From an uncultured Rhodospirillales bacterium (GTDB lineage Bacteria > Pseudomonadota > Alphaproteobacteria > Acetobacterales > Acetobacteraceae), in the NCBI GenBank assembly GCA_903932545.1, contig CAIZGT010000352.1, positions 1 through 5,717 of the forward strand: a stretch of 5,717 nucleotides of DNA, given 5' to 3'. The notes beneath the pieces were generated by a model that worked only from the letters and a program-made list of their open reading frames with translations, was not told the origin of the DNA and did no database searches. Numbering within the stretch: position 1 is the stretch's first letter; every line of letters begins with the position of its first letter. The translations under genes were made by a program, and so were the position numbers. Below, one piece after another: positions 1 through 5,717 of this stretch.

Positions 1-86
1 CGGTCAGCCTTGGCACGTTGCATCAAGCATCTGCCGTTGTGCTGCTCTCCACCGCCTTGACGCTGCGCCATATCGTGCGCGGCTAA
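1..86 (+). CDS. ctaA: Heme A synthase (COX15/CtaA family), C-terminal end only
   Basis: Only the last 27 codons before the TAA at 84-86 are visible; the reading frame begins at position 3. The peptide carries a Leu-His-Gln-Ala element (His codon 21-23) followed by a hydrophobic run and a short basic end (Arg-His-Ile-Val-Arg-Gly). This pattern matches the last transmembrane helix of COX15-type heme A synthases, where a conserved His-Gln opens the helix and the His is regarded as a heme ligand. The enzyme is an inner-membrane protein that oxidises the C8 methyl of heme O to give heme A for aa3-type cytochrome oxidases. The stop lies 13 bases before tldD, so the two are probably co-transcribed. 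The fragment is short, so the assignment rests on the His-Gln helix and its position at the C-terminus; another polytopic membrane protein cannot be excluded. Confidence 0.66.
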   Translation, partial: VSLGTLHQASAVVLLSTALTLRHIVRG

Positions 87-99
87 CACAGGACGTATT

Positions 100-1545
100 A
101 TGCAAGACCTCGATACCGCGCTTTCCGTCACCGATGGGCTGTTCTTTGAGGGCCACGACATCACCCAAGACGCCGCCGCCCATATCCTGCGCGGCGCTTT
201 GGCGCGGGCGGATGATGGCGAGTTGTTTCTGGAATATCGTGAGAGTGAAAGCATTGTGCTCGATGACGGGCGCATCCGCTCGGCAGGCTTCGACACCACG
301 CGCGGCTTCGGCCTGCGCGCTGTGGCGGGTGAGGCGGCGGGCTATGCCCATGCTGATGAGATTTCCGAGGCTGCGTTGAAGCGTGCAGCGGCGACGGTGA
401 GTTCGGTGGCATCCGGCCATTCCGGCATCGCTGCCGCCCCACCGCAGGCCACCAACACGCGGCTCTATTCTCCGGTCAATCCGCTGGGCGATGAAGGATT
501 TGCAGGCCGCACCGCGCTGCTATCAGAGATTGACGCCTATGCGCGCGGCAAAGACAGCCGGGTGAAGCAAGTGTCCGCTGGCATCACGGGCGAGTGGCAG
601 GCAGTGCAGATTATGCGCGCCGATGGCACCCGCGTGGCCGATTTGCGCCCGCTGGTGCGGTTTAACGTCTCGCTCGTGGTCGAGCAGGACGGCAAGCGTG
701 AGACTGGCAGCTATGGGCTGGGAGGTCGGCATGATTATTCCCGCCTCGTGGCACCCCAGGCCTGGAAGCACGCGGTTGATGAGGCGCTGCGTCAGGCGCT
801 GGTGAATCTCACCTCAGTTGCAGCTCCTGCGGGCGAGATGCCGGTGGTGCTGGGCGCCGGATGGCCAGGCATTTTGCTGCATGAGGCGATCGGGCACGGG
901 CTGGAAGGCGATTTCAACCGCAAAAAAACCTCGGCGTTCTCTGGCCTGATGGGCCAACGCATCGCCTCCCCAGGTGTGACGGTGGTGGATGATGGCACCC
1001 TGCCAGATCGGCGCGGGTCGATCACGGTTGATGATGAAGGCACACCCTCCAGCCGCACAACGCTGATCGAGGACGGCATTCTGGTGGGCTTCATGCAAGA
1101 CCGCCTGAATGCGCGCCTGATGGGCGAGCGCGCCACCGGCAATGGGCGTCGGCAGAGCTACGCCCACGCGCCGATGCCGCGCATGACCAACACCGTGATG
1201 CTGAGCGGCACGGCCTCTGTGGACGAGATGATTGCCTCCGTCTCGCGCGGGATTTATGCGGTGAATTTCGGCGGCGGGCAGGTGGATATTACCTCGGGCA
1301 AATTCGTGTTCTCGGCCTCTGAGGCCTACATGATCGAGAACGGCAAGCTCGGTGCCCCGGTCAAAGGGGCCACGCTGATCGGCAACGGCCCCGATGCTCT
1401 CACAAAGGTGGAGATGATCGGCTCAGATATGGCGCTTGATCCCGGTATCGGGACATGCGGCAAAAACGGGCAGGGCGTGCCGGTGGGTGTGGGGCAGCCA
1501 ACGCTGAAATTGTCCGGTCTTACGGTGGGCGGCACGGCCGCGTGA
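100..1545 (+). CDS. tldD: TldD, zinc metallopeptidase of the TldD/PmbA (TldE) family
   Basis: A complete 481-residue protein, the usual length for TldD. In E. coli, TldD acts with TldE (PmbA) as a cytoplasmic heterodimeric zinc peptidase that removes leaders from modified peptides such as microcin B17 and degrades the CcdA antitoxin. Seen here: an N-terminal domain with the family pattern ELFLEYRESES (about residues 42-52) and the GFGLR segment; the zinc motif HEAIGH with His261, Glu262 and His266; a central GMPLR-like region replaced by a GFMQDRLNAR stretch; and a C-terminal Cys453 in GTCGKNGQG, at the place of the conserved TldD cysteine. All expected catalytic residues are present, so it should be active. 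The ATG at 100 has AGGA at 90-93 six bases upstream. No partner tldE/pmbA lies in the window, which is normal because the two genes are usually unlinked. Placement beside a heme A synthase is in keeping with alphaproteobacteria, where tldD often neighbours cytochrome oxidase genes. Confidence 0.96.
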   Translation: MQDLDTALSVTDGLFFEGHDITQDAAAHILRGALARADDGELFLEYRESESIVLDDGRIRSAGFDTTRGFGLRAVAGEAAGYAHADEISEAALKRAAATVSSVASGHSGIAAAPPQATNTRLYSPVNPLGDEGFAGRTALLSEIDAYARGKDSRVKQVSAGITGEWQAVQIMRADGTRVADLRPLVRFNVSLVVEQDGKRETGSYGLGGRHDYSRLVAPQAWKHAVDEALRQALVNLTSVAAPAGEMPVVLGAGWPGILLHEAIGHGLEGDFNRKKTSAFSGLMGQRIASPGVTVVDDGTLPDRRGSITVDDEGTPSSRTTLIEDGILVGFMQDRLNARLMGERATGNGRRQSYAHAPMPRMTNTVMLSGTASVDEMIASVSRGIYAVNFGGGQVDITSGKFVFSASEAYMIENGKLGAPVKGATLIGNGPDALTKVEMIGSDMALDPGIGTCGKNGQGVPVGVGQPTLKLSGLTVGGTAA

Positions 1546-1570
1546 TGTAACCACGACGTCGTTGCGCGCA

Positions 1571-1590
1571 GCTTCGTTTGTCACCGAAGC
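1571..1590 (+). terminator. Small hairpin after tldD, possible weak terminator
   Basis: GCTTCG (1571-1576) and CGAAGC (1585-1590) are perfect reverse complements separated by 8 bases, 25 bases after the tldD stop. No T-run follows, so it does not look like a classical intrinsic terminator. It could stabilise the tldD 3' end, act with Rho, or be a regulator site upstream of the porin promoter. A 6-bp match can also arise by chance. Confidence 0.25.
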
Positions 1591-1630
1591 AGGATGGACC
1601 CGATGGTGGCCGCATGATAAGCGGCGGCGT

Positions 1631-1636
1631 TATAAT
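1631..1636 (+). promoter_or_regulatory. Perfect -10 box (TATAAT) ahead of the porin gene
   Basis: TATAAT stands out in GC-rich surroundings. With it as the -10 box, transcription would start near 1643, leaving a leader of about 23 bases before the porin ATG. There is no good -35: at 16-18 bp spacing the sequence is GC-rich (around 1607-1614, GTGGCCGC) and unlike TTGACA, and no TGn extended -10 precedes it. Such a promoter would be expected to need an activator or to be weak, if it is real. Confidence 0.4.
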
Positions 1637-1655
1637 GTAACGCTGTCGCTTTGTT

Positions 1656-1660
1656 GAGGT
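1656..1660 (+). promoter_or_regulatory. Ribosome binding site that sets the porin start
   Basis: GAGGT lies five bases before the ATG at 1666. It argues against the longer reading from the in-frame TTG at 1651, which would place this site inside the coding sequence and put two extra arginines and a leucine before the signal peptide. Confidence 0.65.
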
Positions 1661-1665
1661 TACGT

Positions 1666-3048
1666 ATGCGCTCATGGCCACTCGCATTTCTGACATCGGT
1701 TTTGATGTCGGTGGCGCCGATTGCGCATGCAGACGATGCAGCCAACGGCTCCATCTGGGAGCGATCAAACCTGCTGGGCGACATGGGCGGGCTGCGCAGT
1801 GCTTTGGCTGACAAAGGTGTCACGGTGGTGCTGTCTGAGCAGGCCGATTTGCTGGGTGTGGTCAGCGGCGGCCTTAAGCGTGGCTTCACGCTGGACGGTT
1901 TGACCACGTTCTCCGCCTCCATCGACACCGACAAGGCCTTGGGCTGGCAGGGCGGTACCATCTTTGTCTCCGCCCTGAGCATCCACGGCCGACCATTGGC
2001 GGCCTATTATCAGGGCGTTCTGCAAACCGCCTCCGGTATTGCCGCAACGCCCAAGCAGCGTGTGTGGGAAGCCTGGGTGCAACAGAGCTTCGCAGGTGGC
2101 GCGTTTGATGTGAAGATCGGTCAGCAGAGTATTGATCAGGAGTTTATCGCTAGCACCAATTCGCTGATTTTCCTCAATACGATGATGGGCTGGCCGCTGG
2201 TGCCGTCGGCTGATTTGTATGGCGGCGGGCCGACCTATCCGCTGTCGTCCCTTGGCGTCCGCCTGCGCGCGCACCCGCGCGATGACGTGACGTTTCTGGC
2301 CGGTGTGTTCAACGACAACCCGGCGGGCGGCTCATTTAACAATGACGGCCAATTGCGCGGGCTGAGCCGTGCAGGCATCAACACCAATCTACGTACTGGC
2401 GCGTTGGTGATCGCTGAGGCGCAATACGCGATCAACCAGAAAAATCCCGATGACAAGAAAATGCCAGAAGGGTTACCGACCGCGGTTAAAATTGGCTTTT
2501 ATTACGATACTGCGGCGTTCAACGACCAGTTATTGGCCAGCAATGGCGGCTCGCTTGCCGCCTATCCGGCGCTCAATCCCCGCCAAATCTCTGGCAATCA
2601 TGCGCTCTATTTGATGGCCGATCAGGGGGTGTGGAAATCCGCATCTAACCCGGCCCGGTTGGTGAGCGTGTTCGGTCGTCTGCTGAGCGCGCCGAGCCAG
2701 CAGAATTTGATTGATCTGAGCTTCAATGGCGGCGTGACCGTCACCGCGCCGCTGCCGGGTCGCGATGATGATGTGTTTGGCTTGGGCTTTGGCTATGCCC
2801 ACGTCTCCAGCCGTGCCCGGGCTTATGACCAAAGCGTGGCGGCTCTTGGCAATCCGCTCTACCCGGTGCGGTCGAGTGAGACCTTCATTGAAGCCACGTA
2901 TCAAGCTCAGGTTTTGCCGTGGCTGGTGTTGGAGCCGGATCTGCAATTTGTCTCCCGCCCGGGCGGCGGTGTCCCAGACCCGAACCGTCCGGGCCGTCGC
3001 TTGGCCGATGAATTGGTTCTTGGTCTTTACACCAACATAACGTTCTAA
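1666..3048 (+). CDS. OprB-family outer-membrane porin (carbohydrate-selective type)
   Basis: A 460-residue exported beta-barrel protein when started at the ATG at 1666. Residues 1-22 form a Sec signal peptide with cleavage expected after Ala-His-Ala (20-22). The mature part opens with LLGDMGGLRSALADKGV (36-52), the hallmark N-terminal element of OprB porins (LxGDWGGxRxxLxxxG), followed by a VVSGG segment typical of the family. The C-terminus ends in aromatic/hydrophobic strand residues with a terminal Phe (LYTNITF), as needed for outer-membrane insertion by the BAM complex. OprB proteins in Pseudomonas pass glucose and other sugars, but many relatives have no known substrate. The phosphatase gene 15 bases downstream suggests that it could serve uptake of phosphorylated compounds or of the products of that enzyme; this is inference. 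Length is normal and I see no truncation. Family sure, substrate unknown. Confidence 0.93.
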   Translation: MRSWPLAFLTSVLMSVAPIAHADDAANGSIWERSNLLGDMGGLRSALADKGVTVVLSEQADLLGVVSGGLKRGFTLDGLTTFSASIDTDKALGWQGGTIFVSALSIHGRPLAAYYQGVLQTASGIAATPKQRVWEAWVQQSFAGGAFDVKIGQQSIDQEFIASTNSLIFLNTMMGWPLVPSADLYGGGPTYPLSSLGVRLRAHPRDDVTFLAGVFNDNPAGGSFNNDGQLRGLSRAGINTNLRTGALVIAEAQYAINQKNPDDKKMPEGLPTAVKIGFYYDTAAFNDQLLASNGGSLAAYPALNPRQISGNHALYLMADQGVWKSASNPARLVSVFGRLLSAPSQQNLIDLSFNGGVTVTAPLPGRDDDVFGLGFGYAHVSSRARAYDQSVAALGNPLYPVRSSETFIEATYQAQVLPWLVLEPDLQFVSRPGGGVPDPNRPGRRLADELVLGLYTNITF

Positions 3049-3063
3049 GCCGAGGACATCGCC

Positions 3064-3975
3064 ATGTTGCTCACCCGACGCGCCACTTTGCTCACTGCCG
3101 CAGCGGGCGCAGTGATGGCTCGCGTCCCTGCTATGGCCAAATCGCCCACGCTCGATTTCGTTGTGCTGGGTGATTGGGGGCGCGAAGGGGCGGACAAGCA
3201 GTCCGAGGTTGCGGTGGCGATGGGCCGCGCGGCTGAGCGGGTCAACAGCCGTTTCGTGATCTCGGTGGGCGATAATTTCTATGAAGACGGCGTGGCGTCG
3301 GTGGATGACGCGCAGTGGCAAACCTCGTTTGAAACCATCTACACCGCCAAATCGCTGCAAACCCGATGGGACGTGATCTTGGGGAACCATGATTATCGGG
3401 GCAGCGTGGAGGCTCAGCTTGATTACGGCCAGAAATCTCCGCGCTGGAATATGCCCGCTCGCTATTTCCAACGATCCGAGAAGCTGGCGGACGGGACCGA
3501 GATCGCGTTCTTTTTCATCGATACCAACCCGATGCTGCGCAAATATTGGGGCACCAAAGTGCGCGTTGATGGCCAAGATGTGGACGCGCAATTGGCGTGG
3601 CTTGATGCTGGCCTCGGTCAGTCACGCGCGAAGTGGAATGTTGTGGTGGGTCATCATCCGATCCACACCGTGAGTGATGGCGAACGCGATTCAGCGGATT
3701 TGGTGATCCGTCTCAAGCCTTTGCTGCAAAAACATAATATTCATCTCTACATCAACGGCCATGTCCACAACCTGCAATATCTGTCCCGCGAGGGCATGCA
3801 CTACATCACATGTGGCGCAGGCTCGCAGGTTTATGAGCCGGGGCCAGCCCGCGCCGGGCAATTTGCCAGCGGCCATCATGGGTTTATGACAATGCAAATA
3901 GACGCCGGTCGGATCGGCTGGCGCAGCATCGATGAGCGTGGGACGACACTTTATGACGGGCAAATCCGGGCCTGA
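3064..3975 (+). CDS. Exported purple acid phosphatase-like metallophosphoesterase (TRAP type)
   Basis: A 303-residue enzyme of the calcineurin-like superfamily, predicted to hydrolyse phosphomonoesters in the periplasm with a two-metal centre (Fe-Fe, Fe-Zn or Fe-Mn in characterised purple acid phosphatases). Residues 1-25 look like a Tat signal: TRRATLL (4-10), a hydrophobic stretch and Ala-Met-Ala before Lys26. All five signature blocks are present in order: GDWG (36-39), GDNFY (69-73), GNHD (107-110), VVGHHP (194-199) and GHVHNLQ (232-238). They supply the seven expected ligands Asp37, Asp70, Tyr73, Asn108, His197, His233 and His235. Tyr73 separates it from ordinary metallophosphoesterases. 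Overall pattern and size resemble animal tartrate-resistant acid phosphatase (for example RWN-P and GHxHNLQYL). An oddity: the usual second catalytic His after the GHHP block is absent (203-208 read V-S-D-G-E-R). The ATG at 3064 has GAGGA at 3052-3056, seven bases away. It is probably co-transcribed with the porin before it, and its last 23 bases overlap trhO. Confidence 0.93.
   Translation: MLLTRRATLLTAAAGAVMARVPAMAKSPTLDFVVLGDWGREGADKQSEVAVAMGRAAERVNSRFVISVGDNFYEDGVASVDDAQWQTSFETIYTAKSLQTRWDVILGNHDYRGSVEAQLDYGQKSPRWNMPARYFQRSEKLADGTEIAFFFIDTNPMLRKYWGTKVRVDGQDVDAQLAWLDAGLGQSRAKWNVVVGHHPIHTVSDGERDSADLVIRLKPLLQKHNIHLYINGHVHNLQYLSREGMHYITCGAGSQVYEPGPARAGQFASGHHGFMTMQIDAGRIGWRSIDERGTTLYDGQIRA
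3940..3943 (+). promoter_or_regulatory. Ribosome binding site that favours the inner trhO start
   Basis: GGGA sits nine bases before the ATG at 3953, inside the end of the phosphatase gene. The earlier in-frame ATG at 3932 has no purine-rich site at a suitable distance. The shorter start also places the first conserved family residues (IAALYEF, residues 11-17) close to the N-terminus, as in relatives. Translation could also be coupled to the upstream gene. Confidence 0.45.
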
Positions 3976-4705
3976 TACCCTCATTGCAGCACTTTATGAG
4001 TTTCGAGTGGTCGAGCGGCCGGATGAATTGCGCCTCATGCTTCTCGCCCGCGCCGAGGCGGCAGGGCTGCGCGGCACGCTGATTTTGGCGCATGAGGGGA
4101 TCAACGGCACCATCGCCGGGCCGGATGCGAAATTGCGGCAATTTGTCGCTGAATTGCAAACCGGCGTCGCTCCCGGACCGGCTTTTAGCGCGTTGACGCT
4201 CAAATGGGCGAAGGTGGCCGGGATACCGTTTGCTCGCCTGAAGATCAAGGTAAAGCCGGAAATCGTCACGCTGCGCGCGCCTGAGGGCAATCCTGCGCAT
4301 CAGGTGGGGCATTATGTCGCTCCGGCGGAGTGGAACCGGCTGCTCGATGATCCGGAACTGCTATTGATCGACACTCGCAACAGCTTTGAAGTGGCGCATG
4401 GCACGTTTCCTGGCGCGATCGACCCCGGCACCGCCAAATTCACCGAATTCCCGGATTTTGTCGCTGAGCATTTTAACCCGGCGGTCCATAAGCGTGTGGC
4501 AATGTTCTGCACCGGCGGTATTCGCTGTGAGAAAGCGAGCGCCTTGCTGCTCGCGCGGGGGTTTTCCGAGGTTTTCCATCTGCAAGGCGGCATTCTAGCC
4601 TATCTGGAGCAGGTGCCCGAAGCTGAACGTCGCTGGCAGGGCGAATGTTTTGTATTTGATGAACGTGAATTGGCAGACCCGGCGAGTTTGGGATTGCCTG
4701 AATAG
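3953..4705 (+). CDS. trhO: tRNA uridine(34) hydroxylase TrhO (rhodanese-fold, YceA/UPF0176 family)
   Basis: TrhO hydroxylates uridine 34 of certain tRNAs with oxygen to give 5-hydroxyuridine, the first step towards cmo5U/mo5U wobble modification, in the cytoplasm. With the ATG at 3953 the protein has 250 residues. Seen: an N-terminal domain with the family block GTLILAHEGINGTIAG (41-56); a rhodanese-like domain from about residue 125 with IDTRN (139-143) and the sequence GAIDPGT; the active-site loop CTGGIRCEKA with Cys186 and Cys192; then LQGGILAYLE and GECFVFDER (230-238). All hallmark residues are kept. The chain ends 12 residues after FVFDER, without the Cys-rich tail that many family members carry. 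It overlaps the phosphatase gene by 23 bases, and copA starts 9 bases after its stop, so it sits in the middle of a compact operon. The longer start at 3932 (257 residues) is possible but less likely. Confidence 0.94.
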   Translation: MTGKSGPDTLIAALYEFRVVERPDELRLMLLARAEAAGLRGTLILAHEGINGTIAGPDAKLRQFVAELQTGVAPGPAFSALTLKWAKVAGIPFARLKIKVKPEIVTLRAPEGNPAHQVGHYVAPAEWNRLLDDPELLLIDTRNSFEVAHGTFPGAIDPGTAKFTEFPDFVAEHFNPAVHKRVAMFCTGGIRCEKASALLLARGFSEVFHLQGGILAYLEQVPEAERRWQGECFVFDERELADPASLGLPE

Positions 4706-4708
4706 GAG
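4704..4708 (+). promoter_or_regulatory. Ribosome binding site of the copper ATPase gene, overlapping the trhO stop
   Basis: AGGAG begins inside the TAG stop codon of trhO (4703-4705) and lies six bases before the ATG at 4715. It supports 4715 rather than the GTG at 4712, and makes translational coupling with trhO likely. Confidence 0.6.
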
Positions 4709-4714
4709 AGCGTG

Positions 4715-5717
4715 ATGCCGCTCGGCGAACAAACTCTGAATATTGGCGGTATGACCTGTGCCTCCTGTGTTGGGCGGGTGGAGAAAACGCTCTCACGTGT
4801 GCCGGGCGTGGCGGATGTGCAGGTCAATCTCATGACCGCACTGGCCACCATCCACACCCAGCACGAAGTGGCCCCGGATGATCTCGTCGCCGCTGTTGAG
4901 CGCGCGGGATATACCGCAAGCCCAGTGATGCCAGACATGCCGGGGATGGACATGTCGCATCCAGAGCCATTCTGGCGCGTCGCACTGGGGTTGGCGCTGG
5001 CGGTGCCGATCACGTTGCCGATGCTGGCGGCCCCGTTCGGCGTGATGATTATGCTGCCCGGCTGGGTGCAGGCGGCATTGGCCTCGCCAGTGCTGCTCTG
5101 GCTTGGGGCGGGCATTACCACCGCCGGGCTGAAATCGGTTCGTATGCTCTCGCCGAGCATGGATGCGTTGGTGGCGATGGGCACGTGGGCGGCATATCTG
5201 CTCAGCCTGGGCCTGCTGGTTAACGGCGCACCCGATTTGTATTTCGACAGCGCTGCATTGGTGATCGCGCTGGTGCTGCTCGGTCGATACCTTGAATCTC
5301 GTGCGCGCCATCAGGCCAGTATCGCATTGCGTGATCTGGCCAAATTGCGGCCCGAGCGCGCCACGCGGCGGCGTGATGGGGTTGATGAAGATGTGGATAT
5401 GGCCGCTGTGCGCGTGGGGGATCTTGTCGTCGTCAAACCTGGCGCCGCCGTGCCGGTGGATGTTGAGGTGGTTGAGGGTCATTCCGACCTTGATCAATCA
5501 ACCCTGACAGGTGAGAGCCTGCCGGTTGCAGTCTGTGTTGGTGCGGCCGTAATGGCGGGCGCGATCAACTTGTCGGGCTTGCTGGTGGTTCGCACCCAAA
5601 AGCTGGGAGGCGAGACGGCGCTTGGAACATTGATCCGGCTGGTGGAGGCGGCCCAAGCAGCCAAGCCTGCGGTGCAGCGTTTGGCGGATCAGATCAGTCT
5701 GTATTTCGTGCCAGCAG
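4715..5717 (+). CDS. copA: Copper-type P1B ATPase (CopA-like), N-terminal part, cut by the window edge
   Basis: The first 334 codons are visible and the frame is open to the edge. Seen in order: one HMA metal-binding domain (about 5-68) with GGMTCASC (Cys15 and Cys18); a Met/His-containing linker (72-85, with Met72, 75, 78, 80 and His82); hydrophobic helices MA (about 87-109) and MB (116-138), then helices 1 (149-169) and 2 (176-194) with SMDALVAMGT and LVLLGRYLE; and the actuator domain with LTGESLP (Thr265-Gly266-Glu267). The layout is that of P1B-1 ATPases, which export Cu(I) across the inner membrane, either for detoxification or, in CcoI/CopA2-type forms, to supply cytochrome oxidase. 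The deciding CPC motif in helix 6, the DKTGT phosphorylation site and the ATP-binding domain lie outside the window, so Cu(I) is inferred from the N-terminus. The gene follows trhO by 9 bases. Small departures in the actuator domain are Val250 where Gly is usual (PVDG) and Gln261 where Glu is usual (DE-x-LTGE). Confidence 0.9.
   Translation, partial: MPLGEQTLNIGGMTCASCVGRVEKTLSRVPGVADVQVNLMTALATIHTQHEVAPDDLVAAVERAGYTASPVMPDMPGMDMSHPEPFWRVALGLALAVPITLPMLAAPFGVMIMLPGWVQAALASPVLLWLGAGITTAGLKSVRMLSPSMDALVAMGTWAAYLLSLGLLVNGAPDLYFDSAALVIALVLLGRYLESRARHQASIALRDLAKLRPERATRRRDGVDEDVDMAAVRVGDLVVVKPGAAVPVDVEVVEGHSDLDQSTLTGESLPVAVCVGAAVMAGAINLSGLLVVRTQKLGGETALGTLIRLVEAAQAAKPAVQRLADQISLYFVPA

Larger units (their letters stand above)
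1546..1665. other. Intergenic region between tldD and the porin gene
   Basis: These 120 bases are the only long non-coding stretch in the window. From left to right they hold a 10-base perfect palindrome (1553-1562), a 6-bp inverted repeat with an 8-base loop (1571-1590), a perfect TATAAT (1631-1636) and a Shine-Dalgarno GAGGT (1656-1660). I found no convincing small ORF or RNA gene in it. Together these sites suggest that the tldD transcript ends here and that a new transcript for the porin and the genes after it begins here. Confidence 0.6.

Noticed and set aside
1553..1562. Palindrome ACGACGTCGT as a definite operator
   Set aside because: A 10-base palindrome of CG-rich words is not rare in such DNA, and nothing links it to a known regulator. 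I mention it only as part of the intergenic region.
1577..1649. Possible Pho box ahead of the porin-phosphatase pair
   Set aside because: Only isolated half-site-like pieces (TTGTCAC at 1578-1584 and CTGTC at 1643-1647) are present. At 11-base spacing the partner half-sites do not match CTGTCAT, so there is no direct repeat as needed for PhoB.
1651..1665. TTG start for the porin, five codons upstream
   Set aside because: The ATG at 1666 has GAGGT five bases before it and gives a standard signal peptide; the TTG would put that site within the coding sequence.
2530..3591. Long antisense open frame of 353 codons across the end of the porin and the start of the phosphatase genes
   Set aside because: It lies opposite two genes with clear family motifs, spans their junction, and its translation is rich in Arg, His and Gln with no recognisable domain. 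This is typical of a shadow frame in GC-rich DNA.
3932..3952. Earlier ATG for trhO
   Set aside because: It has no suitable ribosome binding site and adds seven residues not needed for the conserved N-terminus; the ATG at 3953 is better supported though not proven.
4793..5497. Antisense open frame of 234 codons opposite the copper ATPase gene
   Set aside because: The + strand frame holds HMA, membrane helices and the TGE motif. The antisense product is mostly His, Arg and Gln repeats of low complexity without any family signature.

Overview
The window looks like part of an alphaproteobacterial chromosome of roughly 60% GC. The type of TldD, the OprB-family porin, the heme A synthase of the mitochondrial/alphaproteobacterial kind and the G/C-rich third codon positions all fit this. 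Acetobacteraceae or another Rhodospirillales family is my best guess, but the guess rests on gene content alone and was not tested by a search. Every recognisable gene is on the + strand and almost no space is wasted. I see no mobile element, CRISPR array, tRNA or rRNA.

Layout: (1) Positions 1-86 hold the last 27 codons of a gene that matches the final helix of heme A synthase (COX15/CtaA). (2) A complete tldD (100-1545) follows after 13 bases. (3) A 120-base gap (1546-1665) is the only sizeable intergenic space. It contains a perfect TATAAT box, a small hairpin and a 10-base palindrome, so it is the likely boundary between two transcription units. (4) An OprB-family porin (1666-3048) is followed after 15 bases by an exported purple-acid-phosphatase-like enzyme (3064-3975). 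(5) trhO (3953-4705), a tRNA U34 hydroxylase with a rhodanese fold, overlaps the phosphatase gene by 23 bases. (6) A copper-type P1B ATPase (copA-like) starts at 4715 and runs off the right edge.

Functional reading: porin and phosphatase form a plausible outer-membrane/periplasm pair for releasing and taking up phosphate or phosphorylated compounds. The outer genes (heme A synthesis at the left, copper transport at the right) both relate to cofactors of heme-copper oxidases, but the link across the window is only suggestive. The tight spacing from 1666 to the right edge argues for one operon of at least four genes joining unrelated functions.

I do not see a clearly new multi-gene system. The best leads are: the phosphatase resembles animal tartrate-resistant acid phosphatase and keeps all metal ligands but seems to lack the usual second catalytic histidine; the porin-phosphatase pairing; and a TrhO without the Cys-rich tail found in many relatives.
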